From Curvibacter sp. PAE-UM (lineage in GTDB: Bacteria > Pseudomonadota > Gammaproteobacteria > Burkholderiales > Burkholderiaceae_C): a stretch of DNA of 64,000 nucleotides. The notes beneath the pieces are model-generated. The model saw nothing but the letters and a program-made list of their open reading frames with translations, was not told the DNA's origin and did not search any database. The stretch is from contig NZ_KQ483358.1 in the NCBI RefSeq assembly GCF_001432305.1, forward strand, positions 3,222,628 to 3,286,627. Direction: 5' to 3'. Shown piece by piece: positions 27,112-36,154 of this stretch; position 1 is the stretch's first letter, and every line of letters begins with the position of its first letter. A program made the position numbers and the translations under genes.

Positions 27112-28357
27112 TCATTTCGAGGATGTAGAGCCCGCCGCTGAAGCGGTCGACCGTGTAGACCAGCTTGCGGTCGTCGACGTAGACGTCGTTGAGCTGCACC
27201 GCGCCGCGCGGGGACAGGGCCGGTGTCGGCGGCACGTAGTAGGCCACTTCCTGTACCTGATAAGGGTTGCTGGTGTCGTAGACACGCACACCGGCGTTGA
27301 AGAAGGTGCCGATGAACAGCGTCTCGGAACGGAAGGAACAGGGCACCGGCAGGTTCTCGTGCAGGTTGTGTGCACCGAAACGCCCGCCGCGCTTGGCGAA
27401 GGTGTCGTAGGGCGGCGCCGGGAAGGTGCCGATGGGCAGGGGGTTGGCGTCGGTGCGCGAATCCACCACCCAGACCAGCTTGGGCCAGTCGGCGCCATCG
27501 TCCTGCACGCATTCGTCGGAGACGATCCACAGGTTGCGCTCGAACAGCGGCAGCACCGTGTGGGTGAAGCCGTTGAAGGGCGGCGAATGGTTCCAGTGCG
27601 ACACCATCTTGATGTCAGCCGGATTGCTGATGTCGAGCACGATGGCGCCGCCGTCGATGTAACCCACATAGGCTCGGTCCGGGCGCTGCGGGAAGACGTT
27701 GGTGTTGTGCGCGCGGAAGCCCGTGTCGAACTGGGCCGGCAGGCGCGGCGGCGGCGGGGCCACGTCGCCCTCGCGCGTGCCGGGGTACCACCAGCGGCCC
27801 TTCTCGTAAGGTTTCGTCGGATCGGAGATGTCGATGATGCGGTAGATCTGGTCGTCCTTGGGGTTGCGCGGCTGGAAGTCCGGTGCGCCCGAGGAGATGT
27901 GCACGGTCTTGCCGTCCACGAACCAGACCGCGTGCACACCGCGGGAGTACGGGCCCGAGCAGTCGAAGTGCGAGAGCAGGCGCGGCTCTTCCGGTTTGCT
28001 GATGTCGTAGATGTTGAGGCCGGCCGGCTTGGCACCGAGCTCCTTGACCTGGCTGGCCACGACCATGATGTTGCCCACCACATCCAGCGAGTTGGAGCGC
28101 ACCTTCATGTGCGGCAGTTCGGTCTGCACGATCACGCGCGGGTTCTTGGGGTCGGTGACATCGACGCCGGTGAAGTTCTTGGGCGCCGACTCGTGCGCCA
28201 TCCACAGGATGCGCCGGCCGTCGTCGGCCAGCTGCATGGCGATGCCCTCGCCCATGCCGCCAAAACCCTGCAGCTCGTTGTGCGAGATCAGCTTCATGTT
28301 GAGCGCCATGGGCTGGTCGGCGCGGGGACGGAGGGTCGTCAAATCAGGTTTGTTCAT
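27104..28357 (-). CDS. LVIVD-repeat beta-propeller protein
   Basis: A 417-residue protein built of repeated blades with the pattern GVDVTDPKNPRVI, NIYDISKPEEPRLL, IIDISDPTKPYE, VLDISNPADIKMV and VYDTSNPYQV, typical of LVIVD propellers. No signal peptide, so cytoplasmic. Rich in His and Trp (HNTNVFPQ, GGRFGAHNLHENLP). Start MNKPDLTTLR chosen; nine more residues are possible. It lies between the Bug receptor and the CobW GTPase. Substrate binding or an enzymatic role is possible but not identified. Confidence 0.82.
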   Translation of the reverse strand: MNKPDLTTLRPRADQPMALNMKLISHNELQGFGGMGEGIAMQLADDGRRILWMAHESAPKNFTGVDVTDPKNPRVIVQTELPHMKVRSNSLDVVGNIMVVASQVKELGAKPAGLNIYDISKPEEPRLLSHFDCSGPYSRGVHAVWFVDGKTVHISSGAPDFQPRNPKDDQIYRIIDISDPTKPYEKGRWWYPGTREGDVAPPPPRLPAQFDTGFRAHNTNVFPQRPDRAYVGYIDGGAIVLDISNPADIKMVSHWNHSPPFNGFTHTVLPLFERNLWIVSDECVQDDGADWPKLVWVVDSRTDANPLPIGTFPAPPYDTFAKRGGRFGAHNLHENLPVPCSFRSETLFIGTFFNAGVRVYDTSNPYQVQEVAYYVPPTPALSPRGAVQLNDVYVDDRKLVYTVDRFSGGLYILEMNV

Positions 28358-28400
28358 GTTGCACTCAAAAAAATACCGGATCAATCCAGACGCTGCAGCG

Positions 28401-29381
28401 TCAGTCCGCCTGGATGTTCTTTTCCTTCACCAGTTTTCCGTATTTGGCGTATTCCGCGTGCACGTACTTGGTGAAAACGGCGGAGGTATTGCCCCCGGGG
28501 GTGGCGCCTTCCTTGGCCAGGCGTTCGAGCACGCCGGGGTCCTTGAGGACCTTGGCGGTTTCACGCTGCAGCCTGTCCACGATGGCGGTCGGCGTGCTGG
28601 ACGGCACAAAAAAACCGAACCACGAGGAGACGTCGAAATCCTTGAGGCCCGATTCGGCCAGGGTGGGCACGTCCGGCACGGCCGACGAGCGGCTGGCCGA
28701 GGTGAGGGCCAGGGCCCGCACCCGACCGGATTGCACATGCGGCAACACGGCCACCATGGGGGCGAACATCAGCTGGATCTCCCCGGCCAGCAGGGCATTG
28801 ACGGAGGGGCCGGCACCCCGGTAGGGGATGTGGGTGATCTCGGTCCCCGTGGCGATCTCGAACAACTCGCCCGCCAGGTGGGTGGGAGCACCCTTGCCGG
28901 AGGACCCGTAGTTGAGGGCGCCGGGCTTGGCCTTGGCCAGGGCGATCAGCTCCTGCACATTCTTGGCCGGCACGCTCTGGTGGACCACCAGGATGTTCGG
29001 CACCTCGGCCACCATCGTCACGGGCTTCAGATCACGCAAGGTGTCGTAGGCCAGCTTGTTGTACATGTGCGGGGCCACGGCCATGCTGGTCGACTGACCG
29101 ATCAGCACCGTGTAGCCGTCCCCCGCGGACTTGGCCGTGATATCGGCCGCAATCGTGCCCGAAGCGCCCGAGCGGTTCTCGATCACCACGCTCTGGCCCA
29201 GCGCCTCGCCGAGTTTCGGGCCGACGATGCGGGCAAAGAAATCCGCGGCGCCACCGGGCGACGCCGGAACGATCAGGCGGATCGGTTTGCTGGGGTAGTT
29301 GTCCTGGGCCAGGGCCACGCCCATGGCAGCCAGCAGGACGGCGCCGCCCAGCAGACGCAGGCTGTTTCTACGCAACATCAT
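28401..29381 (-). CDS. Bug-family tripartite tricarboxylate transporter receptor
   Basis: A 326-residue TctC/Bug-type solute receptor. A signal peptide ends near residue 25 (AAMGVALAQ), followed by the standard YPSKPIRLIVPASPGGAADF start and the family motif GSGGKGAPTHLAG-like segment YGSSGKGAPTHLAGE. No TctA/TctB genes nearby, usual for Bug proteins in Burkholderiales. Ligand probably a carboxylate handled by the dehydrogenases upstream. Confidence 0.92.
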   Translation of the reverse strand: MMLRRNSLRLLGGAVLLAAMGVALAQDNYPSKPIRLIVPASPGGAADFFARIVGPKLGEALGQSVVIENRSGASGTIAADITAKSAGDGYTVLIGQSTSMAVAPHMYNKLAYDTLRDLKPVTMVAEVPNILVVHQSVPAKNVQELIALAKAKPGALNYGSSGKGAPTHLAGELFEIATGTEITHIPYRGAGPSVNALLAGEIQLMFAPMVAVLPHVQSGRVRALALTSASRSSAVPDVPTLAESGLKDFDVSSWFGFFVPSSTPTAIVDRLQRETAKVLKDPGVLERLAKEGATPGGNTSAVFTKYVHAEYAKYGKLVKEKNIQAD

Positions 29382-29454
29382 CTTGTCTCCTTGTAGGTCT
29401 ATGCATTCAGCCTGGTAGCGGCGTAAAAACGCACGCCCCAGACACTCGGGAAGA

Positions 29455-29889
29455 TCACTTGCTGTGTTCTACCGACACCATCCGTGTTTCACCGGTTTCG
29501 GTCAGGGTACGCGTCGCGTTCGGGGAGGCATAGATCCAGAGGATCTTCATGGGCTCGGTGTCCGAGACGTTGCGGAAGCGGTGCGACACGTTCGGGGGGA
29601 TCCAGGTGGTGTCCAGCGGCTTGAGCGTGTGCGAGGCCTGCCCTGCGACATCCATGATGGCGTTACCCGAGAGCAGCATCACGCTCTCTTCGCAGTTGTG
29701 GCTGTGAAAGGGGATGGCCGTGCCGGGCGCGAACTCGGTGATGCCGTTGATGAAACTCTGCGCTCCGAGTGCGGGTGTCACCAGCGGGGTGGTGCGGGCG
29801 CCGCCGCCGCGGTCATGGCTCTTGATCTGGTCGGGCTTGAGCACGGTGGGGGTGCGTGCAGGTGTGGCAGTGGTCATGGTGTTCTCCAT
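29455..29889 (-). CDS. Small cupin-domain protein
   Basis: A 144-residue single-domain cupin. The metal site is visible as HSHNCEESVML (two His and one Glu) and a later His in PPNVSHRF. Starts at MENTMTTATP or four residues later. It is 18 bases after the aldehyde dehydrogenase. Could be a small dioxygenase, isomerase or ligand-binding protein. Confidence 0.85.
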   Translation of the reverse strand: MENTMTTATPARTPTVLKPDQIKSHDRGGGARTTPLVTPALGAQSFINGITEFAPGTAIPFHSHNCEESVMLLSGNAIMDVAGQASHTLKPLDTTWIPPNVSHRFRNVSDTEPMKILWIYASPNATRTLTETGETRMVSVEHSK

Positions 29890-29907
29890 TGAGCTTGGCT
29901 GTCAATT

Positions 29908-31284
29908 TCAGTTTGTAGCAGGTCCGGTCCAGACCGTCTTGATGTTCATGAACTCGTGCAGGCCCAGGTGGCCGAGTTCGCGACCGTAGCCGGATTGTTT
30001 GGTGCCGCCAAAGGGCAGGCGGGGATCGGAAGCCACCATGCCGTTCACGAAGACGGCGCCGGCCTCGATGCGCCGCGACAGCTGCCGCGCGCGGTCCAGG
30101 TCGCCGGTCCAGAGCGAAGCCCCGAGGCCGAACGGACTATCGTTGGCCACGGCGATCGCCTCGTCGACCGAGGCCACGCGAAGAATGGCGGCGGCCGGGC
30201 CGAACGTCTCTTCGCGCGCGGCGGTCATGGCCGGCGTGACGTGGTCCAGGATCGTGGGCTCGTAATAGGCCCCCGGCCCTGGCACCGGCTGGCCGCCGAT
30301 CAGCACCTTGGCGCCCTCCTGGATGGAGGCCAAAACCTGGGCATGCAGCTCCTCGCGCAGTTTGCCGCGCGCCATGGAGCCGATGGTGGTCCCGGGCAGC
30401 AGGGGATCACCGACCACGAGCTTGCGCGCGCCGGCCACGAAAGCCTCCGCGAAGCGGTCCGCAATGGACTGCTCGACGATGAAGCGCTTGGCCGAGATGC
30501 AGCTTTGCCCCGTGTTGGAAAAACGCGCCTTGACGGCGACCGCGGCCGCCGCCTCGATGTCGGCATCGGCGAGGACGATGAAGGGGTCGGAGCCGCCGAG
30601 TTCGAGCACCTGCTTCTTGAGCGCCTGGCCGGCCTGCGCGGCGATGCTGCGCCCCACGGGGGTGGAACCGGTGAAGGTCACCGCGGCAATGCGCTCATCC
30701 TCGATCAGCCCGCGCACGGCGGAGGACTCGACCAGCAGCGTGGTGAACAGGCCCTCGGGCAGGCCCGCGTCCTTGAACACCTGCTCGAGCGCCAGCGCGC
30801 ATTGCGGAACATTGCTGGCGTGCTTGAGCACCATGCCATTGCCGCCCACCAGAACGGGTGCCGCTGCGCGCATGACCTGCCAGAAGGGATAGTTCCAGGG
30901 CATGACGGCCAGCACCAGGCCGATCGGGTCGTAGACCACGCGGCTGTCCGAGGCGGCGCTGGCCACCACCTGATCGGCCAGAAAGGTCTCGCCCTGCTGG
31001 GCGTAGTACTCGAAATTCCAGGCGCACTTCTCGACCTCGCCCAGCGATTCGCTCAGGGGCTTGCCCATCTCCTGCGTGATGAGCAGCGCCAGCTCCTGCT
31101 TCTTGCGACGCAGCGCGGCCGCGACCTGCAGGAGGTAGGGCAGGCGCTGGCGGACGTCCAGACGGGCCCAGGCCTTCTGGGATTCGGAGGCCACACGCAG
31201 CCGGCTCTCGATGGCCTGCGCGTCATGGATGGAGAACTTCCCCAGCAGCGTGTCGGTGGCCGGGTTGAAGGAGTTCATCATCAT
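29908..31284 (-). CDS. NAD(P)-dependent succinate-semialdehyde dehydrogenase-family enzyme
   Basis: A 458-residue aldehyde dehydrogenase. Catalytic Glu in LELGGSDPF and nucleophile Cys in NTGQSCISAKRF are present, with the cofactor motif FTGSTPVGRSIAAQAG. Sequence layout matches the GabD/SSADH branch. Its start overlaps the upstream Ldh stop by four bases, so the dehydrogenases act together, presumably oxidising an alcohol or hydroxyacid to a semialdehyde and on to an acid. Confidence 0.9.
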   Translation of the reverse strand: MMMNSFNPATDTLLGKFSIHDAQAIESRLRVASESQKAWARLDVRQRLPYLLQVAAALRRKKQELALLITQEMGKPLSESLGEVEKCAWNFEYYAQQGETFLADQVVASAASDSRVVYDPIGLVLAVMPWNYPFWQVMRAAAPVLVGGNGMVLKHASNVPQCALALEQVFKDAGLPEGLFTTLLVESSAVRGLIEDERIAAVTFTGSTPVGRSIAAQAGQALKKQVLELGGSDPFIVLADADIEAAAAVAVKARFSNTGQSCISAKRFIVEQSIADRFAEAFVAGARKLVVGDPLLPGTTIGSMARGKLREELHAQVLASIQEGAKVLIGGQPVPGPGAYYEPTILDHVTPAMTAAREETFGPAAAILRVASVDEAIAVANDSPFGLGASLWTGDLDRARQLSRRIEAGAVFVNGMVASDPRLPFGGTKQSGYGRELGHLGLHEFMNIKTVWTGPATN

Positions 31285-32360
31285 GCGGCACGCTCCTGGA
31301 CCAGCGGCGCGATGCCAAGATCCTTGGCCAGCACGGCCAGTTCCTGGACCAGGGTGTTGGCGATCGGGATGCCGGCCTGGTAGTTTTGCCGGCGCTCATG
31401 GCTCTGCTCGCCCGGCAGCCAGATGCGCTCCACCCCGGGCAGACGCTCGCTGCTGCGGATGTCCCTGACCAGGGTGTCCACGGCGCCCTTGAACAGGGCG
31501 ACATCGCCAAAGGCGCTCAGGTCGATCACCAGGATGGCCTGGCCGGTGTTGGTAACGCTGACATGGTCGGCATTGAAGTCGATCACGTCCTTGCCCATGG
31601 CCGCGCCGCCCAGGGTGCCGGCCAGCAGCCCGACCACCAGCGCCAGGCCGTAGCCCTTGTAGTCACCAATCGGCAGCAGGAAGCCTTCGCTGGCGCGGTT
31701 GGGATCGGTCAGGGGCTTGCCCTGGCGGTCGATCATCCAGCCCTCGGGCATCATCTCGCCGCGTTTGGCCTTGGCCTTGACCTTGCCATAGGCCGCCACC
31801 GTGGTGGCCATGTCCAGCACCACGGGCGGCTCGTCGCCAGCGGGAATGCCGGCAGCGATGGGGTTGGTGGACAGCAGCATGTCGGTGCCGCCCCATGGCG
31901 GCAGGTGGTTGGCGTTGCCCACGGCAAAGTACAGGCCCAGCATGTCGTGCTGCAGGGGCTTGCGTGCATACAGGGACGCCGGGCCGGCGTGATTGCTGTG
32001 GCGCGCGCTGACCCAGGCCACGCCGCAGGTCCGCGCCTTCTCGATGGCCAGATCGACCGCGCGCGACATCACCAGATGCCCCATGCCGTTGTCGCCATCG
32101 AGCACCGCCATGCCCGGCCGCTCGCGCACCACCTTGATGTCGGGGTGCTTGTTGATGCCGCCCGCGCGGATGCGCTTCATGTACATCGGAAGGCGGATGA
32201 CGCCGTGGCCATCCGAGCCCTGCAGGTCGGCTTCGGCCATGAGCGAGGCGATGGTCAGCGCATCCGCCTGCGGGAACCCCTGGCTGACAAACGCCGCCTG
32301 GATGAAGTTGCGCAGGGCGTCGGGCAGGACCGGCGTGAAGTTGGTGCTGGGCGCTTTCAA
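31281..32360 (-). CDS. Ldh-family (malate/L-lactate/ureidoglycolate type) dehydrogenase
   Basis: A 359-residue NAD(P)-dependent 2-hydroxyacid dehydrogenase of the Ldh_2 family. The motifs DLQGSDGHGVIRLP, catalytic-region ARHSNHAGPASLYA and LLSTNPIAAGIP are typical. Start set at TTG 32360 (LKAPSTNF) because it gives the usual family length; the frame is open to an ATG at 32447 adding 29 atypical residues. First gene of a leftward operon with an aldehyde dehydrogenase, cupin and Bug receptor. Specificity unknown. Confidence 0.85.
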   Translation of the reverse strand: MKAPSTNFTPVLPDALRNFIQAAFVSQGFPQADALTIASLMAEADLQGSDGHGVIRLPMYMKRIRAGGINKHPDIKVVRERPGMAVLDGDNGMGHLVMSRAVDLAIEKARTCGVAWVSARHSNHAGPASLYARKPLQHDMLGLYFAVGNANHLPPWGGTDMLLSTNPIAAGIPAGDEPPVVLDMATTVAAYGKVKAKAKRGEMMPEGWMIDRQGKPLTDPNRASEGFLLPIGDYKGYGLALVVGLLAGTLGGAAMGKDVIDFNADHVSVTNTGQAILVIDLSAFGDVALFKGAVDTLVRDIRSSERLPGVERIWLPGEQSHERRQNYQAGIPIANTLVQELAVLAKDLGIAPLVQERAA

Positions 32361-32579
32361 GTGACGTTCTTTCTTTGAATCTTGGAGGGCATGAAGCGGC
32401 TGGACGGTGGGCCCGCGTTTGCGCCTGTTCTGGCCATGGAATCTCAATTGCTTATCGATGCGCGGATTGCTCCCGGGCGCCTGCGGTGTGTCGACACAGG
32501 GGCGCTTTCAAGGGTGCTGAAAGTCCCGCAGTGTAGGAAGGCCGGGGCGGCGCGTCCAATACTGATTTTTCGCGACCCC

Positions 32580-32594
32580 ATATCATCTTGATAT
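32580..32594. promoter_or_regulatory. LysR-type operator (T-N11-A palindrome)
   Basis: ATATCA-TCT-TGATAT is a perfect inverted repeat that contains the T-N11-A core of LysR boxes. It lies 22 bases upstream of the LysR gene and in the divergent region shared with the Ldh operon, fitting both autoregulation and activation of that operon. Confidence 0.6.
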
Positions 32595-32615
32595 CGATAG
32601 CCTCATTTTTGCCAC

Positions 32616-33527
32616 ATGAACCTGAAAACCCTGCGCTACTTCGTGGCCATTGCGGATGCCGGCAGCCTGACCGCCGCCGCCGCCGCCATCTCGATTGCCC
32701 AGCCGGCCCTGACACGACAGCTGCGGGAACTGGAGGCCGACCTGGGCGTGGCGCTGTTTCACCGCATGCCGCGCGGCGTGCGGCTGACCCAGGCGGGGGT
32801 CACCTTCTACGAGTCGGCGCAGCGCATCCTCGGCGAAGCACAGCGCGTGCGCCAGCGCCTGGCCGGCAAGACCGGCGACACCAAGACCACCGTGGTCCTG
32901 GGTGTCTCCCCCACGCTGGCGCGGGTGCTGCTGCCGGGCCTGTTCGAGCACTGCCTGCGCACCCTGCCGGAGGTGGAATTGCGCTCGCGCGAAGCGTTCA
33001 CGCCGGAGCTGCTGGACTGGCTGGAGCGCGGCATGATCGACATGGCCGTCGTCACCAACCCGGGCGTGGGCCGTTCCGTCTCGCTGCAACCCCTGATCGG
33101 TGAACCGTTTGCCCTCGTCACGCACGCTTCCATGGGCATGGGGCCGCTGGTGTCAGTCGCCCAGCTGGCCCGCATTCCCCTGCTCATGACCAGCCTGCAC
33201 CGCGACCTGGTCGAGCGGCAATTGCTGCCGCTGGGCAAGACGCTGAACGTGCAGGCGGTGCTGGACTCGGTGGACACCATCCGCGCGCTGGTCCAGAAGG
33301 GGCCGTGGGCCACGATCATGCCGGTCTCCGTCTACAAGGAGGCCGGCACCTCGTCCGAGGTCGTCATGTCCCAGATCACGGGCATCCAGCTCAACCGCCT
33401 GCTGGTGCTGGCGACCCGGCTGGAGCCCGAGGGAAAGCTGGCCATCCCGGTCGTCCAGGAAATGATCGAGGCCGAATTCTCGCGACTCATGCGCGAGGGC
33501 GTTTTCACCTTCACGGCGGCCGCATGA
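32616..33527 (+). CDS. LysR-family transcriptional regulator
   Basis: A 303-residue regulator. N-terminal HTH (MNLKTLRYFVAIADAGSLTA ... ISIAQPALTRQLRELEADLG) and a periplasmic-binding-like effector domain from about residue 90. Divergent from the Ldh/SSADH/cupin/Bug operon, which it very likely controls. The N-terminal pattern resembles the Nac/CynR-type branch. Confidence 0.92.
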   Translation: MNLKTLRYFVAIADAGSLTAAAAAISIAQPALTRQLRELEADLGVALFHRMPRGVRLTQAGVTFYESAQRILGEAQRVRQRLAGKTGDTKTTVVLGVSPTLARVLLPGLFEHCLRTLPEVELRSREAFTPELLDWLERGMIDMAVVTNPGVGRSVSLQPLIGEPFALVTHASMGMGPLVSVAQLARIPLLMTSLHRDLVERQLLPLGKTLNVQAVLDSVDTIRALVQKGPWATIMPVSVYKEAGTSSEVVMSQITGIQLNRLLVLATRLEPEGKLAIPVVQEMIEAEFSRLMREGVFTFTAAA

Positions 33528-33586
33528 AGGCCCGGATGTCCCCAGCCGGTCCCACCCACGCGCGCCGGGCGCGGCATGATGTCGCC

Positions 33587-33985
33587 ATGCCTGAAACGAC
33601 GACATCCGCCGCCCTGACCGTCTACTACGACGGCAGCTGTCCTTTGTGCTCACGCGAGATCGCGTTCTACCGGCGCTCATCCGCTGCGGCCGGGCTGGTG
33701 TGGATCGATGTGAGCCGCACGTCCGAGCTCGGCCCCGGCCTCGATTGCCAGGCTGCCCTGCGGCGCTTTCACGTGCGCGATGCGCAAGGCCGGCTGCACC
33801 ACGGCGCGGCCGGCTTCGCGCGGCTCTGGCGCGAACTGCCGGGCTGGCGCTGGCTGGGCCGCCTGTGCGCCGTGCCGCCGCTGTCCTGGCTGGCCGAAGC
33901 CGCCTACCGTCTCTTCCTGCCCCTGCGTCCGCATTTGCAGCGCGCCCTGCAGCGCTGGCTGGACCGGCGCGCCCGAGCCTCATGA
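33587..33985 (+). CDS. DCC-family thiol-disulfide oxidoreductase-like protein
   Basis: A 132-residue protein with the family motif YYDGSCPLCSREI (CxxC at the N-terminus). The rest fits the DUF393/DCC family. Start is the ATG just before ETTTSAALTV; longer in-frame extensions overlap the LysR gene and are not protein-like. Function in the family is uncertain, presumably a redox role. Confidence 0.85.
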   Translation: MPETTTSAALTVYYDGSCPLCSREIAFYRRSSAAAGLVWIDVSRTSELGPGLDCQAALRRFHVRDAQGRLHHGAAGFARLWRELPGWRWLGRLCAVPPLSWLAEAAYRLFLPLRPHLQRALQRWLDRRARAS

Positions 33986-34013
33986 AGCCCGCCCACCGCA
34001 CAAGCAGCGTGCG

Positions 34014-34032
34014 GCGCACCACCCCGGTGCGC
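34014..34032 (+). terminator. Hairpin after the DCC gene
   Basis: Perfect 7-base stem GCGCACC / GGTGCGC with a 5-base loop, 28 bases after the DCC stop. Only a short T-run (GTTTA) follows, so termination is probable but weak. Confidence 0.4.
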
Positions 34033-34081
34033 ACCGTTTAGGGTTTATCTGAATATCTGGGGCAGGAATCGACCAGACAAT

Positions 34082-34091
34082 CTGTATACAG
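34082..34091. promoter_or_regulatory. CTGTATACAG palindrome, candidate GntR operator
   Basis: A 10-base perfect palindrome upstream of the importer promoter. Its core TGTATACA is shared with a site at 39102-39109 in the uraH/gntR promoter. FCD-type GntR regulators bind short palindromes of this kind. That the regulator at 39139 binds here is inference. Confidence 0.45.
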
Positions 34092-34126
34092 CTATGTTTT
34101 CAATCTCAAGACACCCGGGACTGGAA

Positions 34127-34143
34127 CTGGCACCCTTTTTGCT
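34127..34143 (+). promoter_or_regulatory. Sigma-54 (RpoN) promoter of the NMT1-type importer
   Basis: CTGGCACCCTTTTTGCT matches the sigma-54 consensus YTGGCAC-N5-TTGCW, with GG (34129-34130) and GC (34141-34142) separated by exactly ten bases. It lies about 77 bases upstream of the receptor start with no gene between. This implies activation by NtrC or another enhancer-binding protein, in line with a nitrogen-scavenging role. Confidence 0.75.
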
Positions 34144-34219
34144 CAACACAACAGTACCGTGATGACGGCCATTGCTTTTCCCCATTGCCTGCAGGCAAGC
34201 TAACCCCAAGGAGCTCCCC

Positions 34220-35254
34220 ATGTCCAAGCGCCACCTCCTCCAAACCGTCGTCGCTCTCGCCCTGACGGCCAGCTTCGCCTCCGCACAGGCCCAGACCAAG
34301 CCCCTCAAGTTCCAGCTGGACTGGCGCTTCGAAGGCCCGGCCGCCTTCTTCACCCTGCCTGCCGCCAAGGGCCATTTCAAGGACGCCGGCCTGGACGTGA
34401 CCGTGGACAGCGGCAACGGCTCGGGTGGCACCGTCACGCGCGTGGCCTCGGGCACCTACGACATGGGCTTCGCCGACATGGCCGCGCTGATGGAGTTCCA
34501 CGCCAACAACCCGGACGCCCCCAACAAGCCGGTGGCCGTCATGATGGTCTACAACAACACGCCGGCCGCCGTGCTGGCACTCAAGAAGTCCGGCATCAAG
34601 ACCCCCGCCGACCTCAGCGGCAAGAAACTCGGCGCGCCGGTCTTCGACGCCGGCCGCAAGGCCTTCCCCATCTTCGAGAAGGCCAACGGTGTGAAGAATG
34701 TGGCCTGGACCGCCATGGACCCGCCACTGCGCGAGACCATGCTGGTGCGCGGCGACATCGATGCGATCACGGGGTTCTCCTTCACCTCCCTGCTCAACCT
34801 GGAAGCGCGCGGCGTGAAGGCCGAGGACGTGGTCGTCATGCCCTACGCCGATTTCGGCGTGAAGCTCTATGGCAATGCCATCATCGCCACCCCCAAGCTC
34901 ATCAAGGAGAACCCCGAGCTGATCAAGGCCTTCCTCAAGGCCTTCACCAAGGGCGCCAAGGAAGTGATGGCCAACCCGGCCGCCGGCATCGAAACCGTCA
35001 AGGCGCGTGACGGCATCATCAATGTGGCGCTGGAAACCCGCCGCCTGCAGATGGCCATCGACGCGGTGGTCGCCAGCCCCGATGCGCGCAAGGAAGGTTT
35101 CGGCCAGGTCAACCCGGGCCGCCTGGCCCTGATGGCCTCGCAGGTGTCCGACGCCTTCGGCACCAAGACCCGCGTCGATGCCGGCGCCATCTGGAACGGC
35201 TCCTTCCTGCCGACCGCAGCCGAGCTGAACATCCTGCCCCCGGCCAGGAAGTGA
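34220..35254 (+). CDS. NMT1/THI5-like ABC transporter periplasmic receptor
   Basis: A 344-residue receptor of the nitrate/sulfonate/pyrimidine type (SsuA/THI5-like). Signal peptide residues 1-24 (ALTASFASAQAQ), then KPLKFQLDWRFEGPAAFFTL. A ribosome site AAGGAG before ATG 34220 fixes the start over an ATG at 34172. The sequence DWRFEGPAAFF and the context with urate and allantoin genes suggest a purine-derived or similar nitrogen compound as ligand. First gene of receptor-ATPase-permease. Confidence 0.9.
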   Translation: MSKRHLLQTVVALALTASFASAQAQTKPLKFQLDWRFEGPAAFFTLPAAKGHFKDAGLDVTVDSGNGSGGTVTRVASGTYDMGFADMAALMEFHANNPDAPNKPVAVMMVYNNTPAAVLALKKSGIKTPADLSGKKLGAPVFDAGRKAFPIFEKANGVKNVAWTAMDPPLRETMLVRGDIDAITGFSFTSLLNLEARGVKAEDVVVMPYADFGVKLYGNAIIATPKLIKENPELIKAFLKAFTKGAKEVMANPAAGIETVKARDGIINVALETRRLQMAIDAVVASPDARKEGFGQVNPGRLALMASQVSDAFGTKTRVDAGAIWNGSFLPTAAELNILPPARK

Positions 35255-35276
35255 GCGGTATGCTTGCCTGACAACC

Positions 35277-35304
35277 ATGGCCAGCATCGTCTGGCCATTT
35301 TTTT
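35277..35304 (+). terminator. Intercistronic rho-independent terminator / attenuator
   Basis: Perfect 8-base stem ATGGCCAG / CTGGCCAT with a 6-base loop followed by seven T. It sits between the receptor and its ATPase gene, so it probably limits readthrough and gives more receptor than ATPase and permease. Confidence 0.8.
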
Positions 35305-35313
35305 GCGGTCACC

Positions 35314-36144
35314 ATGAGCAACGAAACCACCTCCCCTCCCTTCGTCCAGTTCGACGACGTCTGGCTGGCCTACAACGACGAGTTGCTGGCCCAGAACAAC
35401 TTCGCGGTCGAGGCCATCAACCTGAACGTGAGCCAGGGCGAGTTCATCGCCATCGTCGGGCCCTCGGGCTGCGGCAAGTCCACCTTCATGAAGCTGACCA
35501 CCGGCCTGAAGATGCCCAGCATGGGCCGCATCCGTGTGGACGGCCAGCCCGTGACCGGCCCGCTCAAGGTCTCGGGCATGGCCTTCCAGGCACCCTCGCT
35601 GCTGCCCTGGCGGACCACGCTGGACAACGTGCTGCTGCCGCTGGAAATCGTCGAGCCCTACCGTGCGCAGTTCAAGGACCGCCGCAAAGAATTTGAGGAA
35701 CGCGCGCTCAAGCTGCTGGAGACCGTGGGCCTGGGCGGCTATGCCAAAAAATTCCCCTGGGAACTCTCGGGCGGCATGCAGCAGCGCGCCAGCATCTGCC
35801 GCGCCCTGATCCACGAGCCCAAGATGCTGCTGCTGGACGAGCCCTTCGGCGCGCTCGACGCCTTCACGCGCGAGGAGCTCTGGTGCACCCTGCGCGACCT
35901 CTGGCAGGCGCAGAAGTTCAACGTCATCCTGGTCACGCACGATCTGCGCGAATCGGTCTTCCTGGCCGACACGGTCTACGTCATGAGCAAGGGCCCGGGC
36001 CGTTTCGTGGTGCAGCGCGAGATCGACCTGCCGCGTCCGCGCGACCTGGAGATCACCTACACCCCCGAGTTCACCGGCATCGTGCACGAGCTGCGCGGCC
36101 ACATCGGTGCCATGCGCAAGGCCGGCGTGGCCACCCCTCAGTGA
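35314..36144 (+). CDS. NMT1-type ABC importer, ATPase (SsuB/TauB family)
   Basis: A 276-residue ABC ATPase. Walker A GPSGCGKST, signature LSGGMQQRASICRAL, Walker B MLLLDEPFGALDAFTRE and H-loop LVTHDLRES are intact. The DEPFGALDAFTR form marks the nitrate/sulfonate/taurine family. Second gene of the importer operon. Confidence 0.92.
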   Translation: MSNETTSPPFVQFDDVWLAYNDELLAQNNFAVEAINLNVSQGEFIAIVGPSGCGKSTFMKLTTGLKMPSMGRIRVDGQPVTGPLKVSGMAFQAPSLLPWRTTLDNVLLPLEIVEPYRAQFKDRRKEFEERALKLLETVGLGGYAKKFPWELSGGMQQRASICRALIHEPKMLLLDEPFGALDAFTREELWCTLRDLWQAQKFNVILVTHDLRESVFLADTVYVMSKGPGRFVVQREIDLPRPRDLEITYTPEFTGIVHELRGHIGAMRKAGVATPQ

Positions 36145-36154
36145 GGAACCCGAC

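Noticed and set aside
29455-32360. The cupin and Ldh genes as ureidoglycolate lyase and ureidoglycolate dehydrogenase
   Set aside because: The cupin lacks resemblance to AllA or the bicupin AllE, and the genes sit with a Bug receptor and SSADH under their own LysR regulator, so a link to the ureide pathway is not shown.
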